A stretch of DNA of 64,000 nt from Pseudovibrio axinellae (lineage in GTDB: Bacteria; Pseudomonadota; Alphaproteobacteria; Rhizobiales; Stappiaceae): the NCBI RefSeq assembly GCF_900110875.1, contig NZ_FOFM01000008.1, positions 62,001 to 126,000 of the forward strand. Reading direction: 5' to 3'. A model generated the notes under the pieces. That model was not told the DNA's origin, made no database searches, and saw only the letters and a list, made by a program, of their open reading frames with translations. Of the stretch, positions 29,963 to 39,898 are shown in pieces. Positions within the stretch are counted from its first letter, which is position 1, and each line of letters starts with the position of its first letter. Both the position numbers and the translations under genes were made by a program.

Positions 29963-29979
29963 ATATCAGGAAACGCGAA

Positions 29980-30990
29980 ATGGAAAAGGTACTTGTAACA
30001 GGCACCGCAGGTTTTATTGGCAACGCCGTAGCGCTTCGCCTGTTGCAAGAAGGCTCTCATGTCATTGGTCTTGATTGCGTTACTGATTATTATGATGTGA
30101 CGCTCAAAGAACAACGTCTTAAGCGCCTTACGTCCTCCAACCATTTCACTGAGGAACGCATAAGACTTGAAGATGCAGATTCTGTTATGCGCATCTTCAA
30201 GCAACATTCGCCTACAAAAGTTATTCATCTCGCCGCACAAGCAGGCGTAAGGTATTCTCTGGAAAACCCGCAATCCTATGTAGATTCAAACATCACTGGA
30301 TTCTTGAGTATTTTGGAGGCCATCAGAGCGCATCCTGTAGAGCATATGGTCTATGCGTCTACCAGCTCTGTCTACGGCTTGGATGAAACCATGCCACTAA
30401 CGACACATCGCGGCGGGAACCATCCCGTTTCATTTTACGCAGCCACCAAAAAGGCGAATGAAGCAATGGCGCATTCTTATGCGCACCTTTTCAACCTTCC
30501 GTGCACCGGCCTGCGTTTCTTTACTGTCTATGGACCGTGGGGCCGCCCGGACATGGCCCTCTTCAAGTTCACCAAGGCGATTTTAGAGGACAAACCAGTG
30601 CCCTTATTTAATGGGGGCAATATGGTTCGCGACTTCACCTATGTAGATGATATCGTTGAAGGCATTTTGCGAGTTGCAAAGCATGCCCCAAAGCGAACAC
30701 CGCTTTGGGATGGAAAGCAAGCAGACCCTGCAAGCTCAAGCGCGCCATTTCAGCTCTTTAATATTGGCAACAGTACACCAGTTCAACTGATGGACTATCT
30801 TGCAGCCATCGAAGACGCGCTCGGTAAAACGGCAGAGCGAGAGCTTCTCCCATTTCAGGCTGGCGACGTACCAGCAACCTTTGCAGACGTCAGCGACCTA
30901 ATCGAAACAACCGGCTTCAAACCTCAAACCTCTGTAAAGACGGGGGTTGCAAACTTCGTCAAATGGTATCGGGATTACTACAATGTCTAG
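29980..30990 (+). CDS. UDP-glucuronate 4-epimerase-like NAD-dependent epimerase
   Basis: 336 residues, extended SDR. NAD motif VTGTAGFIGNAVALRLL, HLAAQAGVRYSLENPQSYV, catalytic triad region YASTSSVYG and Tyr in SFYAATKKANE (YxxxK), then the typical LRFFTVYGPWGRPDMALFKF. This set matches LspL-type UDP-glucuronate 4-epimerases making UDP-galacturonate. AGGAAAC precedes the ATG. Together with its neighbours it supplies acidic nucleotide sugars for surface polysaccharide. Confidence 0.88.
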   Translation: MEKVLVTGTAGFIGNAVALRLLQEGSHVIGLDCVTDYYDVTLKEQRLKRLTSSNHFTEERIRLEDADSVMRIFKQHSPTKVIHLAAQAGVRYSLENPQSYVDSNITGFLSILEAIRAHPVEHMVYASTSSVYGLDETMPLTTHRGGNHPVSFYAATKKANEAMAHSYAHLFNLPCTGLRFFTVYGPWGRPDMALFKFTKAILEDKPVPLFNGGNMVRDFTYVDDIVEGILRVAKHAPKRTPLWDGKQADPASSSAPFQLFNIGNSTPVQLMDYLAAIEDALGKTAERELLPFQAGDVPATFADVSDLIETTGFKPQTSVKTGVANFVKWYRDYYNV

Positions 30991-31011
30991 GACATCCCAA
31001 GGTGCCAATAT

Positions 31012-32298
31012 ATGGAAGAAGTTGTCTCAGTTGTCGGGCTTGGCTATGTAGGCCTGCCCCTTGCTTGTGCTCTGGCGCATGCAGGCATCAAAACTATTGG
31101 TTATGACATCGATCGCTGTCGAGTTCGTGAGCTTCTCAACGGGCATGACCGAACTTCGTCTGTGGGCAAAACCGCAATAAACTCAAAAAACTTAACACTA
31201 ACCGACTCAGCACCTGACATCAGGCAGGCCCGCGTTCATATAGTCACCGTCCCCACGCCAATCAACCCCTCGAAACGACCTGATCTTGGTCCGTTAAAAA
31301 GCGCTTCCAAAACAGTAGGTGCTTTCATGAAACCCAACGATATCGTTGTATTTGAATCCACGGTCTATCCCGGCGCAACTGAAGAGATCGCGGTGCCGCT
31401 TTTACAAAGGGAATCTGGCCTATGTTATCAACGAGACTTTCAAGTTGGGTATTCCCCTGAACGCATTAACCCAGGCGACAAGAAGCACACAATCTCCAAC
31501 CTCCTTAAAATCGTATCAGCAAGCTCAGAAGAAGCGCTCGACACACTCACGCAGCTTTATAGCAAGATTGTCAAAGCAGGCATTTACAAAGCCCCATCAA
31601 TTAAAGTTGCAGAAGCAGCAAAGGTGATTGAGAACACGCAGCGGGACCTGAACATTGCGCTGATGAACGAGCTGTCCATGCTCTTCCATGCCATGGATAT
31701 CGACACCCATGACGTTTTGGAAGGTGCCAGTACAAAATGGAATTTCCTACCGTTTTCGCCAGGCCTTGTGGGCGGTCATTGTATTGGGGTTGACCCCTAC
31801 TACCTTACAGACAAGGCTCACCAGCTGGGTTTTTCACCACGCGTCATTCTTGCTGGTAGAGGAACAAACGAAGAAATGAGCCGCTTCATAGCCACTGAAG
31901 TCATCCAAAAATGCGTTCAGCTTGCACGACCTATGCCTCCACGCATCGCGGTTCTGGGTATCACCTATAAGAAAGATGTCCCTGATACTCGAAACTCGAA
32001 GGTCATTGATCTGATCAAAGAGCTGGAGCGCTTTGGCGCCCGCGTCTTTGTAGTAGATCCCTTGGCAGACCCGCAACACACCAAAGATCATTTCGCAATA
32101 GAGCTATCGGACCAAGACACGCCCGTCGAATGTGATGCAGTCATTCTGGCCGTTCCACACAGTGCGTTCTTCGAAAAAGACGACCCCTGGCAGTTGATGG
32201 AAAGGTACTTAAGTGCCGAAAACGTTCTTGTAGCAGATCTTCATTGTCTCTTAGACAGAAAAAAGACACCACAACACGTCGTATTGTGGCGTCTTTAA
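31012..32298 (+). CDS. UDP-sugar 6-dehydrogenase, TviB/WbpO-like
   Basis: 428 residues. A four-electron nucleotide-sugar dehydrogenase: N-terminal VVGLGYVGLPLACALA, central EAAKVIENTQRDLNIALMNE, catalytic Cys in GGHCIGVDPYYL, C-terminal ITYKKDVPDTRNSK. STKWNFLPFSPGLVGG points to the UDP-N-acetylhexosamine branch (TviB, WbpO) rather than UDP-glucose dehydrogenase, but substrate is inferred. The last 12 codons and the stop lie inside the hairpin that terminates tgt on the other strand, so the 3' end is under two constraints. Confidence 0.88.
   Translation: MEEVVSVVGLGYVGLPLACALAHAGIKTIGYDIDRCRVRELLNGHDRTSSVGKTAINSKNLTLTDSAPDIRQARVHIVTVPTPINPSKRPDLGPLKSASKTVGAFMKPNDIVVFESTVYPGATEEIAVPLLQRESGLCYQRDFQVGYSPERINPGDKKHTISNLLKIVSASSEEALDTLTQLYSKIVKAGIYKAPSIKVAEAAKVIENTQRDLNIALMNELSMLFHAMDIDTHDVLEGASTKWNFLPFSPGLVGGHCIGVDPYYLTDKAHQLGFSPRVILAGRGTNEEMSRFIATEVIQKCVQLARPMPPRIAVLGITYKKDVPDTRNSKVIDLIKELERFGARVFVVDPLADPQHTKDHFAIELSDQDTPVECDAVILAVPHSAFFEKDDPWQLMERYLSAENVLVADLHCLLDRKKTPQHVVLWRL
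32259..32296 (-). terminator. Terminator of queA-tgt, inside the end of the opposite gene
   Basis: AAAGAC-A-CCACAA pairs with TTGTGG-C-GTCTTT around a nine-base loop (12 bp, one mismatch). On the minus strand six T follow at once; on the plus strand there is no T-run. It lies within the last codons of the UDP-sugar dehydrogenase. Confidence 0.85.
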
Positions 32299-32350
32299 AA
32301 CGGCTTGAACGCTATCACCCAAGCCTGTTAGATCAAAGCGAAACTAAATA

Positions 32351-33532
32351 TTAAGACCAGACGTAAGGCTCAAGATCTCCACGTGCCCAGTCTTCCTTCG
32401 TCTGCTGGCGAAATTCTTCAAAGCGACCTTCATCAATGGCATCGCGAATGCCTTGCATGAGATACTGGTAGTAAGCAAGGTTATTCCATGTCAACAGCAT
32501 CGCACCCAGCCCCTCGTTCACACGCACCAAGTGATGAAGGTAGGCGCGGGAATACTTGGAAGCCGCTTCGCATTGAGATTCCTCATCTAATGGGCGAGGA
32601 TCTTCACTGTGACGCGCGTTCTTCAGGTTGACCTTGCCAAATCGGGTGTAAGCAAGCCCATGACGACCCGCACGAGTTGGCATAACACAGTCAAACTGGT
32701 CAATTCCGCGTGCAACACTTTCCAAAATATCTTCAGGCGTACCAACACCCATCAGGTAGCGCGGCTTGTCATTGGGCATTGCTGGCGTTGTAATTTCCAG
32801 CATTTTGAGCATCACAGCCTGAGGTTCACCAACAGCCAAACCACCCACGGAGTAGCCTTCCATTGGCAGCTCACCTAATCGCTGCGCAGATTCGATGCGA
32901 AGATCAGGTACATCACCACCTTGAACAATACCGTAAAGGCCTTGCCCCTTTTGTGGCCCACCCATGCTTTCAAACTGATTGCGGGATCGCTCAGCCCAAC
33001 GCAGAGACAACTGCATTGCACGCTCAACTTCACTGCGCTCGGCAGGAAGCGCGATACACTCATCCAGCTGCATTTGAATATCAGAACCAAGCAAGCCCTG
33101 TATTTCAACTGAGCGTTCTGGGCTCATAAAGTGCTTTGACCCGTCATGATGAGAGGAGAAAGTCACACCCTCCTCTGTCATTTTACGCAGGCCCGACAGT
33201 GACATCACCTGGAACCCGCCGGAGTCGGTCAAAATGGTGTGGTCCCAACCCATAAACTTATGCAAACCGCCAAGTTTGGCAATGCGTTCTGCTGTTGGGC
33301 GCAGCATCAAATGGTAAGTATTGCCAAGCACAACATCAGCGCCCAGATCACGCACCTGCTGCGGATACATAGCTTTAACCGTTGCCTGTGTTCCAACCGG
33401 CATAAACGCAGGCGTGCGCACTTTTCCATGCGGGGTTGTGATCTCACCGCGGCGCGCCATTCCTTCAGTTTTCAGCAGTTTGAAGCTGAAGGGCTTAGTT
33501 GTCGCAGCCTGTTCTGTTGTCTTTTCACTCAT
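32351..33532 (-). CDS. tgt: tRNA-guanine transglycosylase
   Basis: 393 residues. Exchanges G34 of Asp, Asn, His and Tyr tRNAs for preQ1. [38 protein letters not shown] (nucleophile Asp region lies later), [11 protein letters not shown] and [12 protein letters not shown] are family marks. Zn-binding Cys: the usual CxCxxC...H site is not evident; the C-terminal part reads [21 protein letters not shown], where the family has [17 protein letters not shown], so two of the Cys are replaced. Start ATG 33532, three bases after the queA stop. Confidence 0.93.
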   Translation of the reverse strand: MSEKTTEQAATTKPFSFKLLKTEGMARRGEITTPHGKVRTPAFMPVGTQATVKAMYPQQVRDLGADVVLGNTYHLMLRPTAERIAKLGGLHKFMGWDHTILTDSGGFQVMSLSGLRKMTEEGVTFSSHHDGSKHFMSPERSVEIQGLLGSDIQMQLDECIALPAERSEVERAMQLSLRWAERSRNQFESMGGPQKGQGLYGIVQGGDVPDLRIESAQRLGELPMEGYSVGGLAVGEPQAVMLKMLEITTPAMPNDKPRYLMGVGTPEDILESVARGIDQFDCVMPTRAGRHGLAYTRFGKVNLKNARHSEDPRPLDEESQCEAASKYSRAYLHHLVRVNEGLGAMLLTWNNLAYYQYLMQGIRDAIDEGRFEEFRQQTKEDWARGDLEPYVWS

Positions 33533-33535
33533 CAA

Positions 33536-34615
33536 TTAAGCCTTTGCAAACAATAGCGAACTATCGCCATAACTGTAGAACCTGTATCCATTTTTGATGG
33601 CGTGACCATACGCTTTATGCATCTCTTCAAAACCACTAAAGGCGCTGACAAGCATAAACAGCGTGGATTTTGGCAAGTGAAAATTGGTCATCAGCGCATC
33701 AATGGCTCTGAACTTGTAACCAGGGGTAATAAAGATATCTGTGCTCTTCGAAATTGGCTGGATAACCCCATCCTCATCCGCAGCTGTTTCCAGTATTCGA
33801 AGGGAGGTTGTACCAACTGAAACAACTTTGTTTCCGCGCCGCCGCACCTCATTAAGGGCAGCAGCTGTTTCTGCGCTCACCTCGCCCCATTCATAATGCA
33901 TCTTATGATCTTCGGTCTTGTCTACCTTCACCGGCAAAAAGGTGCCCGCCCCCACGTGCAAGGTTACGAAGTGCTTTTCGATGCCGCGCGCTTCCAGCTT
34001 TGCAAAAAGCTCATCAGTAAAATGCAATCCAGCAGTTGGCGCTGCAACAGCTCCCTCATACTTGGCATAGACCGTCTGATAATCAGTCCGATCCTGATCA
34101 TCCTCGGCACGCTTTGCTGCAATGTAAGGCGGCAGCGGGATGTGTCCGACCTCAGCAATAGCTGCATCCAGGTCTCCTGCATTGCGGTCAAACCGAAACA
34201 AAATATCGCCTGCCTCAGACTTCTCAACAACTTCAGCTCCAAGCTTGGCTGAACCAGCACCCTCTTCATCAAAAGCAAAACGAACACGGTCGCCAACTTT
34301 CAACTTTTTTGCTGGCTTTACAAAAGCACGCCATTCGCAAGAAGACGCACGTTGGTGCAAGGTAACACCCACTTTGGCAGTGACGCCGTCACGTGTCCGG
34401 AATCCCAAAAGCTGGGCAGGAATAACTTTGGTATCGTTAAACACCAGAGCATCACCAGGTTCCAGCAGATCGGGCAGTGAAACCACATGATCGTCTGTCA
34501 GCAACGAATCTAGACCTGGGCGAACCACAAGCAAACGAGAACTGTCTCGCGGAGACGCTGGTCTCAACGCAATATTCTCAGCTGGCAAGTCGAAGTCGAA
34601 ATCATCTACAAGCAT
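33536..34615 (-). CDS. queA: S-adenosylmethionine:tRNA ribosyltransferase-isomerase
   Basis: 359 residues. Transfers and isomerises the ribosyl moiety of SAM onto preQ1-tRNA to give epoxyqueuosine. [18 protein letters not shown] at the N-terminus, [39 protein letters not shown] and [17 protein letters not shown] all match the family. It is directly followed by tgt, the enzyme acting one step earlier; they are cotranscribed. Upstream 259 bases hold only the terminator of the next gene. Confidence 0.97.
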   Translation of the reverse strand: MLVDDFDFDLPAENIALRPASPRDSSRLLVVRPGLDSLLTDDHVVSLPDLLEPGDALVFNDTKVIPAQLLGFRTRDGVTAKVGVTLHQRASSCEWRAFVKPAKKLKVGDRVRFAFDEEGAGSAKLGAEVVEKSEAGDILFRFDRNAGDLDAAIAEVGHIPLPPYIAAKRAEDDQDRTDYQTVYAKYEGAVAAPTAGLHFTDELFAKLEARGIEKHFVTLHVGAGTFLPVKVDKTEDHKMHYEWGEVSAETAAALNEVRRRGNKVVSVGTTSLRILETAADEDGVIQPISKSTDIFITPGYKFRAIDALMTNFHLPKSTLFMLVSAFSGFEEMHKAYGHAIKNGYRFYSYGDSSLLFAKA

Positions 34616-34816
34616 AGGTCTCTTTTCACATACAAACAGTCAAGCGCATCAAGGTCAGCAACGGAGTATGATGCAGGATATTGGAGGCAAGATGATTGCA
34701 ATCGATATGATGCAGACTATGGCAGGCCTTTAGCTCATCAAGCCCATGCGCTTTACCCGATCAACCCAAGTACCGTCAAGCAGTCTGGGCGGTTTTGCAG
34801 CACCAACGCCAACGCA

Positions 34817-34847
34817 AAGAAAAACCCGGCAGCACAGGCCACCGGGT
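34817..34847 (-). terminator. Rho-independent terminator after the cytoplasmic cyclophilin gene
   Basis: ACCCGG and CCGGGT with further inner pairs; the minus strand continues GTTTTTCTTTG. It lies 28 bp beyond the stop codon. Confidence 0.85.
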
Positions 34848-34874
34848 CTCTTTCTGCAAAAAAGCAACTGCGAC

Positions 34875-35345
34875 TTATGCGTCAGCAGCAACCTTCAAGC
34901 TAACGATCTTGTCTGGGTTGGAGACTGGCTCACCACGTTTGATCTTGTCAACGTTGTCCATGCCTTCAATAACCTGACCCCAAGCGGTGTACTGGCCGTC
35001 GAGCCAGGAAGCATCGCCAAAGCAGATGAAGAACTGGCTATCACCGGAGTTAGGGTCCATAGAACGCGCCATGGAACATGTGCCACGGGTGTGTTTTGCG
35101 TCGTTGAATTCTGCTTTCAACTTGGTGCCTGAACCACCTGTTCCTGTGCCCTGAGGACAACCGGTCTGCGCCATGAAGCCATCAATCACACGGTGGAATA
35201 CGATACCGTTATAAAAGCCTTCACGAGCCAACTCTTTAATACGAGCAACATGGTTTGGAGCCAGGTCCGGGCGCAGTTCAATAACAACGTTACCCTGTGT
35301 GGTTTCCAGCAGAAGGGTGTTTTCAGGATCTTTAATGTCAGCCAT
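34875..35345 (-). CDS. Cytoplasmic peptidyl-prolyl isomerase (cyclophilin)
   Basis: 156 residues. Cyclophilin fold with the active-site Arg in FHRVIDGFMAQTGCPQGTG and SQFFICFGDASWLDGQYTAWG. No signal peptide when started at ATG 35345 (AGGACAGG upstream); the longer frame start at 35453 would overlap the neighbouring gene. It is 46 bp downstream of a paralogous cyclophilin that does have a signal peptide; the two proteins share long stretches such as REGFY(N/D)GIVFHRVIDGFMAQTG. Confidence 0.93.
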   Translation of the reverse strand: MADIKDPENTLLLETTQGNVVIELRPDLAPNHVARIKELAREGFYNGIVFHRVIDGFMAQTGCPQGTGTGGSGTKLKAEFNDAKHTRGTCSMARSMDPNSGDSQFFICFGDASWLDGQYTAWGQVIEGMDNVDKIKRGEPVSNPDKIVSLKVAADA

Positions 35346-35391
35346 TGGCCTGTCCTTTATTTTAGAATTAGTCTGGGTGCAGACATAGCCC

Positions 35392-35925
35392 TTACTTGGC
35401 GTCTGCCGCAACCTGCATTTTGATGATCTTATCAGGGTTACGAACAGGTTCACCCTTTTTGATCTTGTCTACCGCATCCATTCCGGCAACGACCTCACCA
35501 AATACGGTGTATTGACCGTTCAACCAGGAACCCTCATTAAACATGATAAAAAACTGGGAATTTGCACTGTTAGGGCTGCTCGAGCGTGCCATTCCAAGTG
35601 TACCGCGTTTGAAAGGCGCCTTAGAAAATTCAGCTTTCAGGTCCGGCAATTCAGAACCACCCATGCCAGTTCCTGTCGGATCACCAGTTTGCGCCATAAA
35701 GCCATCAATCACACGGTGAAACACGATACCGTCATAAAAGCCTTCGCGGGTGAGCTGCTTGATGCGCTTCACGTGTTCAGGAGCTAAATCAGGACGCAGC
35801 GCGATTTCCACACGTCCATCTTTCAGGTCCAGATAAATTGTATTTTCAAGATCTTTGGCGCTGGCTGTAAATGGCATCATAAATGCGCCCAAAACCATCG
35901 CACATGCTGTCAGGATACGTAGCAA
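35392..35925 (-). CDS. Exported peptidyl-prolyl isomerase (cyclophilin)
   Basis: 177 residues. A signal peptide, LLRILTACAMVLGAFMM, ends at about TASAKD (residue 23); the mature part is a complete cyclophilin with FHRVIDGFMAQTGDPTGTG and NSQFFIMFNEGSWLNGQY. The start is TTG 35925, supported by AAGGA eight bases upstream; the next ATG (eight codons in) would remove the basic N-region of the signal. It should act in the periplasm, its paralogue in the cytoplasm. Confidence 0.92.
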   Translation of the reverse strand: MLRILTACAMVLGAFMMPFTASAKDLENTIYLDLKDGRVEIALRPDLAPEHVKRIKQLTREGFYDGIVFHRVIDGFMAQTGDPTGTGMGGSELPDLKAEFSKAPFKRGTLGMARSSSPNSANSQFFIMFNEGSWLNGQYTVFGEVVAGMDAVDKIKKGEPVRNPDKIIKMQVAADAK

Positions 35926-36087
35926 GATTTCTGTCCTTGTCTAAGCTAACGCGTATCTGAAAAGGCACCTGCTGGTCACCCAATACTGATACGCAAAAAA
36001 ACAAAATTTAGAGCGTCGTACATAAATGCAGATAAATGTGACACCCTAAAAAGCCTAATGCTATCAAAGAGGTTTGTTGCTTTGTTT

Positions 36088-36591
36088 TCAAGCAATCACA
36101 AAGCGCTTTTTCAGCGCAACCTCAACACACTTGGGGACAAACGAGCTGTAATCTCCCCCCATTTTGGCAATTTGCCGAACCAAGGTGGCCGTAATAGGAC
36201 GCATGATAGGAGAGCTCGGAAAAAACACTGTTTTGATAGCCGGTGCCATTGCACCATTCATACCAGCCATCTGCATTTCATAGTTTAGGTCTGTCGAATC
36301 TCGCAGGCCACGCACAAGAATGTTTGAGTTATGCTCGCGCGCAGCATCAACAACCAGCCCGCTAAAGGAAACTGTACGGATGCGCGCAGCATCGGCTTTG
36401 CCAAACTGCTCTTCGCAAGCCATTCCGATGAGTTCAACTCGCTCTTCAAACGAAAACAGCGGCGCTTTTGAAGCCTGAACTCCAATTGCAACAACCACTT
36501 CGTCAGCCAAAACAAGGGATTGTTCTAAAATGTCCAGATGACCGTGTGTCATAGGATCAAACGATCCAGGATAAAGTGCAACGCGCTTCAT
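36088..36591 (-). CDS. coaD: Phosphopantetheine adenylyltransferase
   Basis: 167 residues. Fourth step of coenzyme A synthesis. [18 protein letters not shown] contains the T/HxGH nucleotide-binding motif; [21 protein letters not shown] and the ISSTLVR-like [14 protein letters not shown] are typical. GAGGG precedes the ATG. It lies between gyrA and the cyclophilins on the minus strand, 187 bp from gyrA, an order seen in other alphaproteobacteria. Confidence 0.96.
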   Translation of the reverse strand: MKRVALYPGSFDPMTHGHLDILEQSLVLADEVVVAIGVQASKAPLFSFEERVELIGMACEEQFGKADAARIRTVSFSGLVVDAAREHNSNILVRGLRDSTDLNYEMQMAGMNGAMAPAIKTVFFPSSPIMRPITATLVRQIAKMGGDYSSFVPKCVEVALKKRFVIA

Positions 36592-36747
36592 GAGCCCTCA
36601 CCTTCTTTATTCATAGAACCCATGAATAATTAGGAATTTCAATTGTGTAAGTTGAAATGCACAGTGCCCAGTGAATCAGCAAGAAACAAGCCCTTTTTCG
36701 CTACCAAAACCAAAGACCAATAGCTCGTTAAGTTCACGGTACGGCTA

Positions 36748-36772
36748 GAAAAAAGGGGCCCGCAGGCCCCTT
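36748..36772 (-). terminator. Rho-independent terminator after gyrA
   Basis: AAGGGGCC and GGCCCCTT pair around a four-base loop, with six T following on the minus strand. It begins seven bases after the stop codon. Confidence 0.93.
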
Positions 36773-36778
36773 CCTCAA

Positions 36779-39559
36779 TTATTCACTTGGCGTCTCGCCG
36801 CTGCTTTCATCTGTGGCAGGTGTCTCCACCTCACCACCAGTTTCAGCGCCATCAAGCGCAGCGTTCTCCGCTTCGTCATCACCATCAGCTTCGCTAATAC
36901 GCTCCACCGCAACAACTTTTTCCTCAGCGGAGGTATTGAACACAATCACACCCTGAGTTGAGCGGCCCGCAAGGCGAATCCCTGTCACAGGGCAACGGAT
37001 CAGCTGACCACCGTTGGTCACCAGCATAATCTCATCACTTTCTTCGCTGCGGAAAGATGCAATGAGGCGACCATTACGATCATTCACCGTCATTGCCGCG
37101 ATGCCCTTACCGCCGCGACCTGTGGTGCGGTACTCATAAGAGCTCGTACGCTTGCCATAACCGTTCTCAGAAATAGTCAGGATGATCTGTTCGAACCCAT
37201 CCATTTCTTCAAAACGTTCCTTGCTCACTCCAGCATCATCGTAAGATACCTCACCTTCCGCCTCTTCACCGCGCAGAGCACGAGAGAGTTTCAGATAAGC
37301 CGTACGCTCTTCCGCATCACACTCAAAGTGGCCAAGGATCGTCATTGAGATAACATGATCATCGTCCGCCAGATTAATGCCGCGCACGCCGACCGAATTA
37401 CGGCCAGAGAATACACGAACATCTGTCGTCGGGAAGCGGATACACATACCACTGGACGTTGTCAGCAATACATCATCGTCTTCGGTGGACGTCATCACAT
37501 TAACGATGCCATCGCCCTCATCCAACTTCATGGCGATTTTACCATTTTTGTTGATCTGGGCGAAGTCTGAAAGCTTATTCCGGCGCACGGTTCCGCGCTT
37601 GGTTGCAAACATTACATCCAGTTCTGCCCAGGTTTCCTCATCTTCAGGAAGTGGCAAAATAGATGTGATGCGCTCGCCTTGCTCTAGCGGAAGCATGTTT
37701 ACCAGCGCATTCCCGCGTGCTTGCGGACTTGCAAGAGGCAAACGCCAGACCTTCATTTTATAAGCAATACCGCGGGAGGAGAAGAACAGAACCGGAGTAT
37801 GCGTATTGGCAACGAACAAACGGGTAACGAAATCCTCGTCTTTCGTCTGCATACCGGAGCGACCTTTACCACCACGACGCTGTGCACGGTAAGTATCCAG
37901 TGGAACGCGTTTGATGTAGCCTGTGTGCGACACAGTCACGACCATATCTTCGCGCTGGATTAGGTCTTCATCATCAAGATCGCCGCCACCCTCGGTAATT
38001 TCGGTCCGACGCGGTGTCGCAAATTCATCGCGAACCTCTTCCAGTTCAGTGCGAACGATCTCAAGAATACGCTCGCGGCTGCGCAAAATATCAAGGTAAT
38101 CCTTGATTTCTGCAGCAAGCTTATCCAGTTCTTCAGCAATCTCATCACGGCCAATCGCGGTCAAACGCTGCAACCGCAGCTCAAGAATGGCCCGCGCCTG
38201 ATCTTCAGAGAGCTTGAACGTTCCATCTTCCTGAATGGCGTAGCGAGGATCATCAATCAGCTGAATAAGCGGCTCAATGTCCTTTGCCGGCCAATGCCGC
38301 TCCATCAACTGACGACGCGCAGTCGCAGGATCTGGAGCCGTACGGATCAGATGAATTACATCATCGATATTTGCAGTCGCAACAGCCAAACCAACGAGAA
38401 CATGAGCACGATCACGAGCTTTGGAGAGCAAGAAGCGCGTCCGGCGTCCAACAACTTCTTCACGGAACGCTATAAACGCTTTCAACATGTCCTGCAAAGC
38501 AAGCTGTTCAGGTCGGCCACCATTCAAGGCAACCACGTTACAGCCAAAGCTTTGCTGAAGCTGCGAGTAGCGGAACAGCTGGTTCAAAACCACATCTGGA
38601 ACAGCATCACGCTTAAGCTCGATTACAACGCGCATGCCCTGACGGTCAGACTCATCGCGAATGTCCGAAATACCCTCAACCCGCTTCTCACGAACAAGTT
38701 CCGCGATCTTTTCGATCATGGAGGACTTGTTCACCTGATAAGGAATCTCAGTGACAATCAAAGCCATGCGGCCTGAGCGAATTTCTTCCGTTTCAACGCG
38801 GCTGCGCATAAGAACCGAGCCACGCCCAGTCTCATAAGCTGACTTAATGCCAGCACGGCCAAGGATGAGGCCGCCCGTTGGAAAGTCTGGACCCGGAATA
38901 ATTTCCATCAGCTCAGGCAAGGAGATCTCTGGGCGTTCGATCATTGCGATCGTGCCATCAATCACTTCACCCATATTATGCGGTGGTATATTCGTTGCCA
39001 TACCAACAGCGATACCACCAGCACCGTTTACCAAAAGGTTAGGGTAACGTGCTGGAAGAACTTCAGGTTCTGTTTCAGAGCCATCATAGTTCTCGTTGAA
39101 ATTGACAGTATCTTTGTCAATATCGGAAAGCTGAGTCTGAGCGACCTTTTCAAGGCGACATTCGGTATAACGCATCGCCGCGGCACGATCACCATCGACG
39201 GAACCGAAGTTGCCCTGCCCGTTAATGAGCGGCAGGCGCATGGAGAAGCTCTGCGCCAAACGCACAAGCGCGTCATAAATCGCACTATCGCCGTGCGGAT
39301 GGTATTTACCCATCACATCACCGACAACACGCGCAGACTTACGGTAGGGCTTGTTCCACTCATATCCGTTTTCGTGCATGGAATACAGAATACGGCGGTG
39401 AACCGGCTTCAAACCATCACGAACATCGGGAAGCGCACGGCTAACAATCACGCTCATTGCGTAATCGAGATAGCTGCGTTTCATTTCATCTGTGATCGAG
39501 ATGGGCTGAATTTCGCTGGGAAGGCCACCTGGTGGTGTACTTAAGTCCTGATCTGCCAA
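36779..39559 (-). CDS. gyrA: DNA gyrase subunit A
   Basis: 926 residues. Breakage-reunion subunit of gyrase. [18 protein letters not shown] is the quinolone-resistance region and keeps Ser and Asp at the two usual positions, so it looks sensitive; the catalytic Tyr is in MRYTECRL; the C-terminal beta-propeller has the GyrA box QRRGGKGR. The last 45 residues are acidic and Thr/Ala-rich, unlike the enzyme core. The start codon is TTG 39559 ([10 protein letters not shown]); I see no ATG in frame and only a weak GATGAG upstream. Confidence 0.97.
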   Translation of the reverse strand: MADQDLSTPPGGLPSEIQPISITDEMKRSYLDYAMSVIVSRALPDVRDGLKPVHRRILYSMHENGYEWNKPYRKSARVVGDVMGKYHPHGDSAIYDALVRLAQSFSMRLPLINGQGNFGSVDGDRAAAMRYTECRLEKVAQTQLSDIDKDTVNFNENYDGSETEPEVLPARYPNLLVNGAGGIAVGMATNIPPHNMGEVIDGTIAMIERPEISLPELMEIIPGPDFPTGGLILGRAGIKSAYETGRGSVLMRSRVETEEIRSGRMALIVTEIPYQVNKSSMIEKIAELVREKRVEGISDIRDESDRQGMRVVIELKRDAVPDVVLNQLFRYSQLQQSFGCNVVALNGGRPEQLALQDMLKAFIAFREEVVGRRTRFLLSKARDRAHVLVGLAVATANIDDVIHLIRTAPDPATARRQLMERHWPAKDIEPLIQLIDDPRYAIQEDGTFKLSEDQARAILELRLQRLTAIGRDEIAEELDKLAAEIKDYLDILRSRERILEIVRTELEEVRDEFATPRRTEITEGGGDLDDEDLIQREDMVVTVSHTGYIKRVPLDTYRAQRRGGKGRSGMQTKDEDFVTRLFVANTHTPVLFFSSRGIAYKMKVWRLPLASPQARGNALVNMLPLEQGERITSILPLPEDEETWAELDVMFATKRGTVRRNKLSDFAQINKNGKIAMKLDEGDGIVNVMTSTEDDDVLLTTSSGMCIRFPTTDVRVFSGRNSVGVRGINLADDDHVISMTILGHFECDAEERTAYLKLSRALRGEEAEGEVSYDDAGVSKERFEEMDGFEQIILTISENGYGKRTSSYEYRTTGRGGKGIAAMTVNDRNGRLIASFRSEESDEIMLVTNGGQLIRCPVTGIRLAGRSTQGVIVFNTSAEEKVVAVERISEADGDDEAENAALDGAETGGEVETPATDESSGETPSE

Positions 39560-39898
39560 GGATTATTCTCATCAATTTTAAGTCAGAATTTTATTCTTTA
39601 TAGCCGATTCAAATGCCAGAACCAAACACCACTTGCACTGAAAAGGCACCTAATAACAACTACATTACCCTGCAGGTCCACTCCAGCCCGAATACAGGGG
39701 TATTTTTCGCTATTTCATTGCAAAAATAACCCAGCAAGATTCAAAAAAGTGCCATGAGCCATTCTGCTAGTGTAAAAACCTATCAAAACCTTGCTAAGTT
39801 ATCACTAGTCTGTTAGCGCCCAGTCCAAACTCGCAATATAGCGTATGAACATGCCTGTACAAACGGGCCCACCACACACAAATTTAAGGTAAAGCGCA
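39560..39898. other. Intergenic region gyrA / marC
   Basis: 339 bases without a gene, holding the divergent promoters. The one structure seen is an A/T-rich hairpin at 39697-39732 (GGGTATTTTT-C-GC pairing with GCAAAAATAACCC, one bulge and one mismatch), about 140 bp before gyrA. Promoter boxes could not be placed with confidence. Confidence 0.5.

Noticed and set aside
34616-34816. Possible tRNA between queA and the cyclophilin gene
   Set aside because: I checked both strands for a T arm and anticodon stem; no cloverleaf could be folded.
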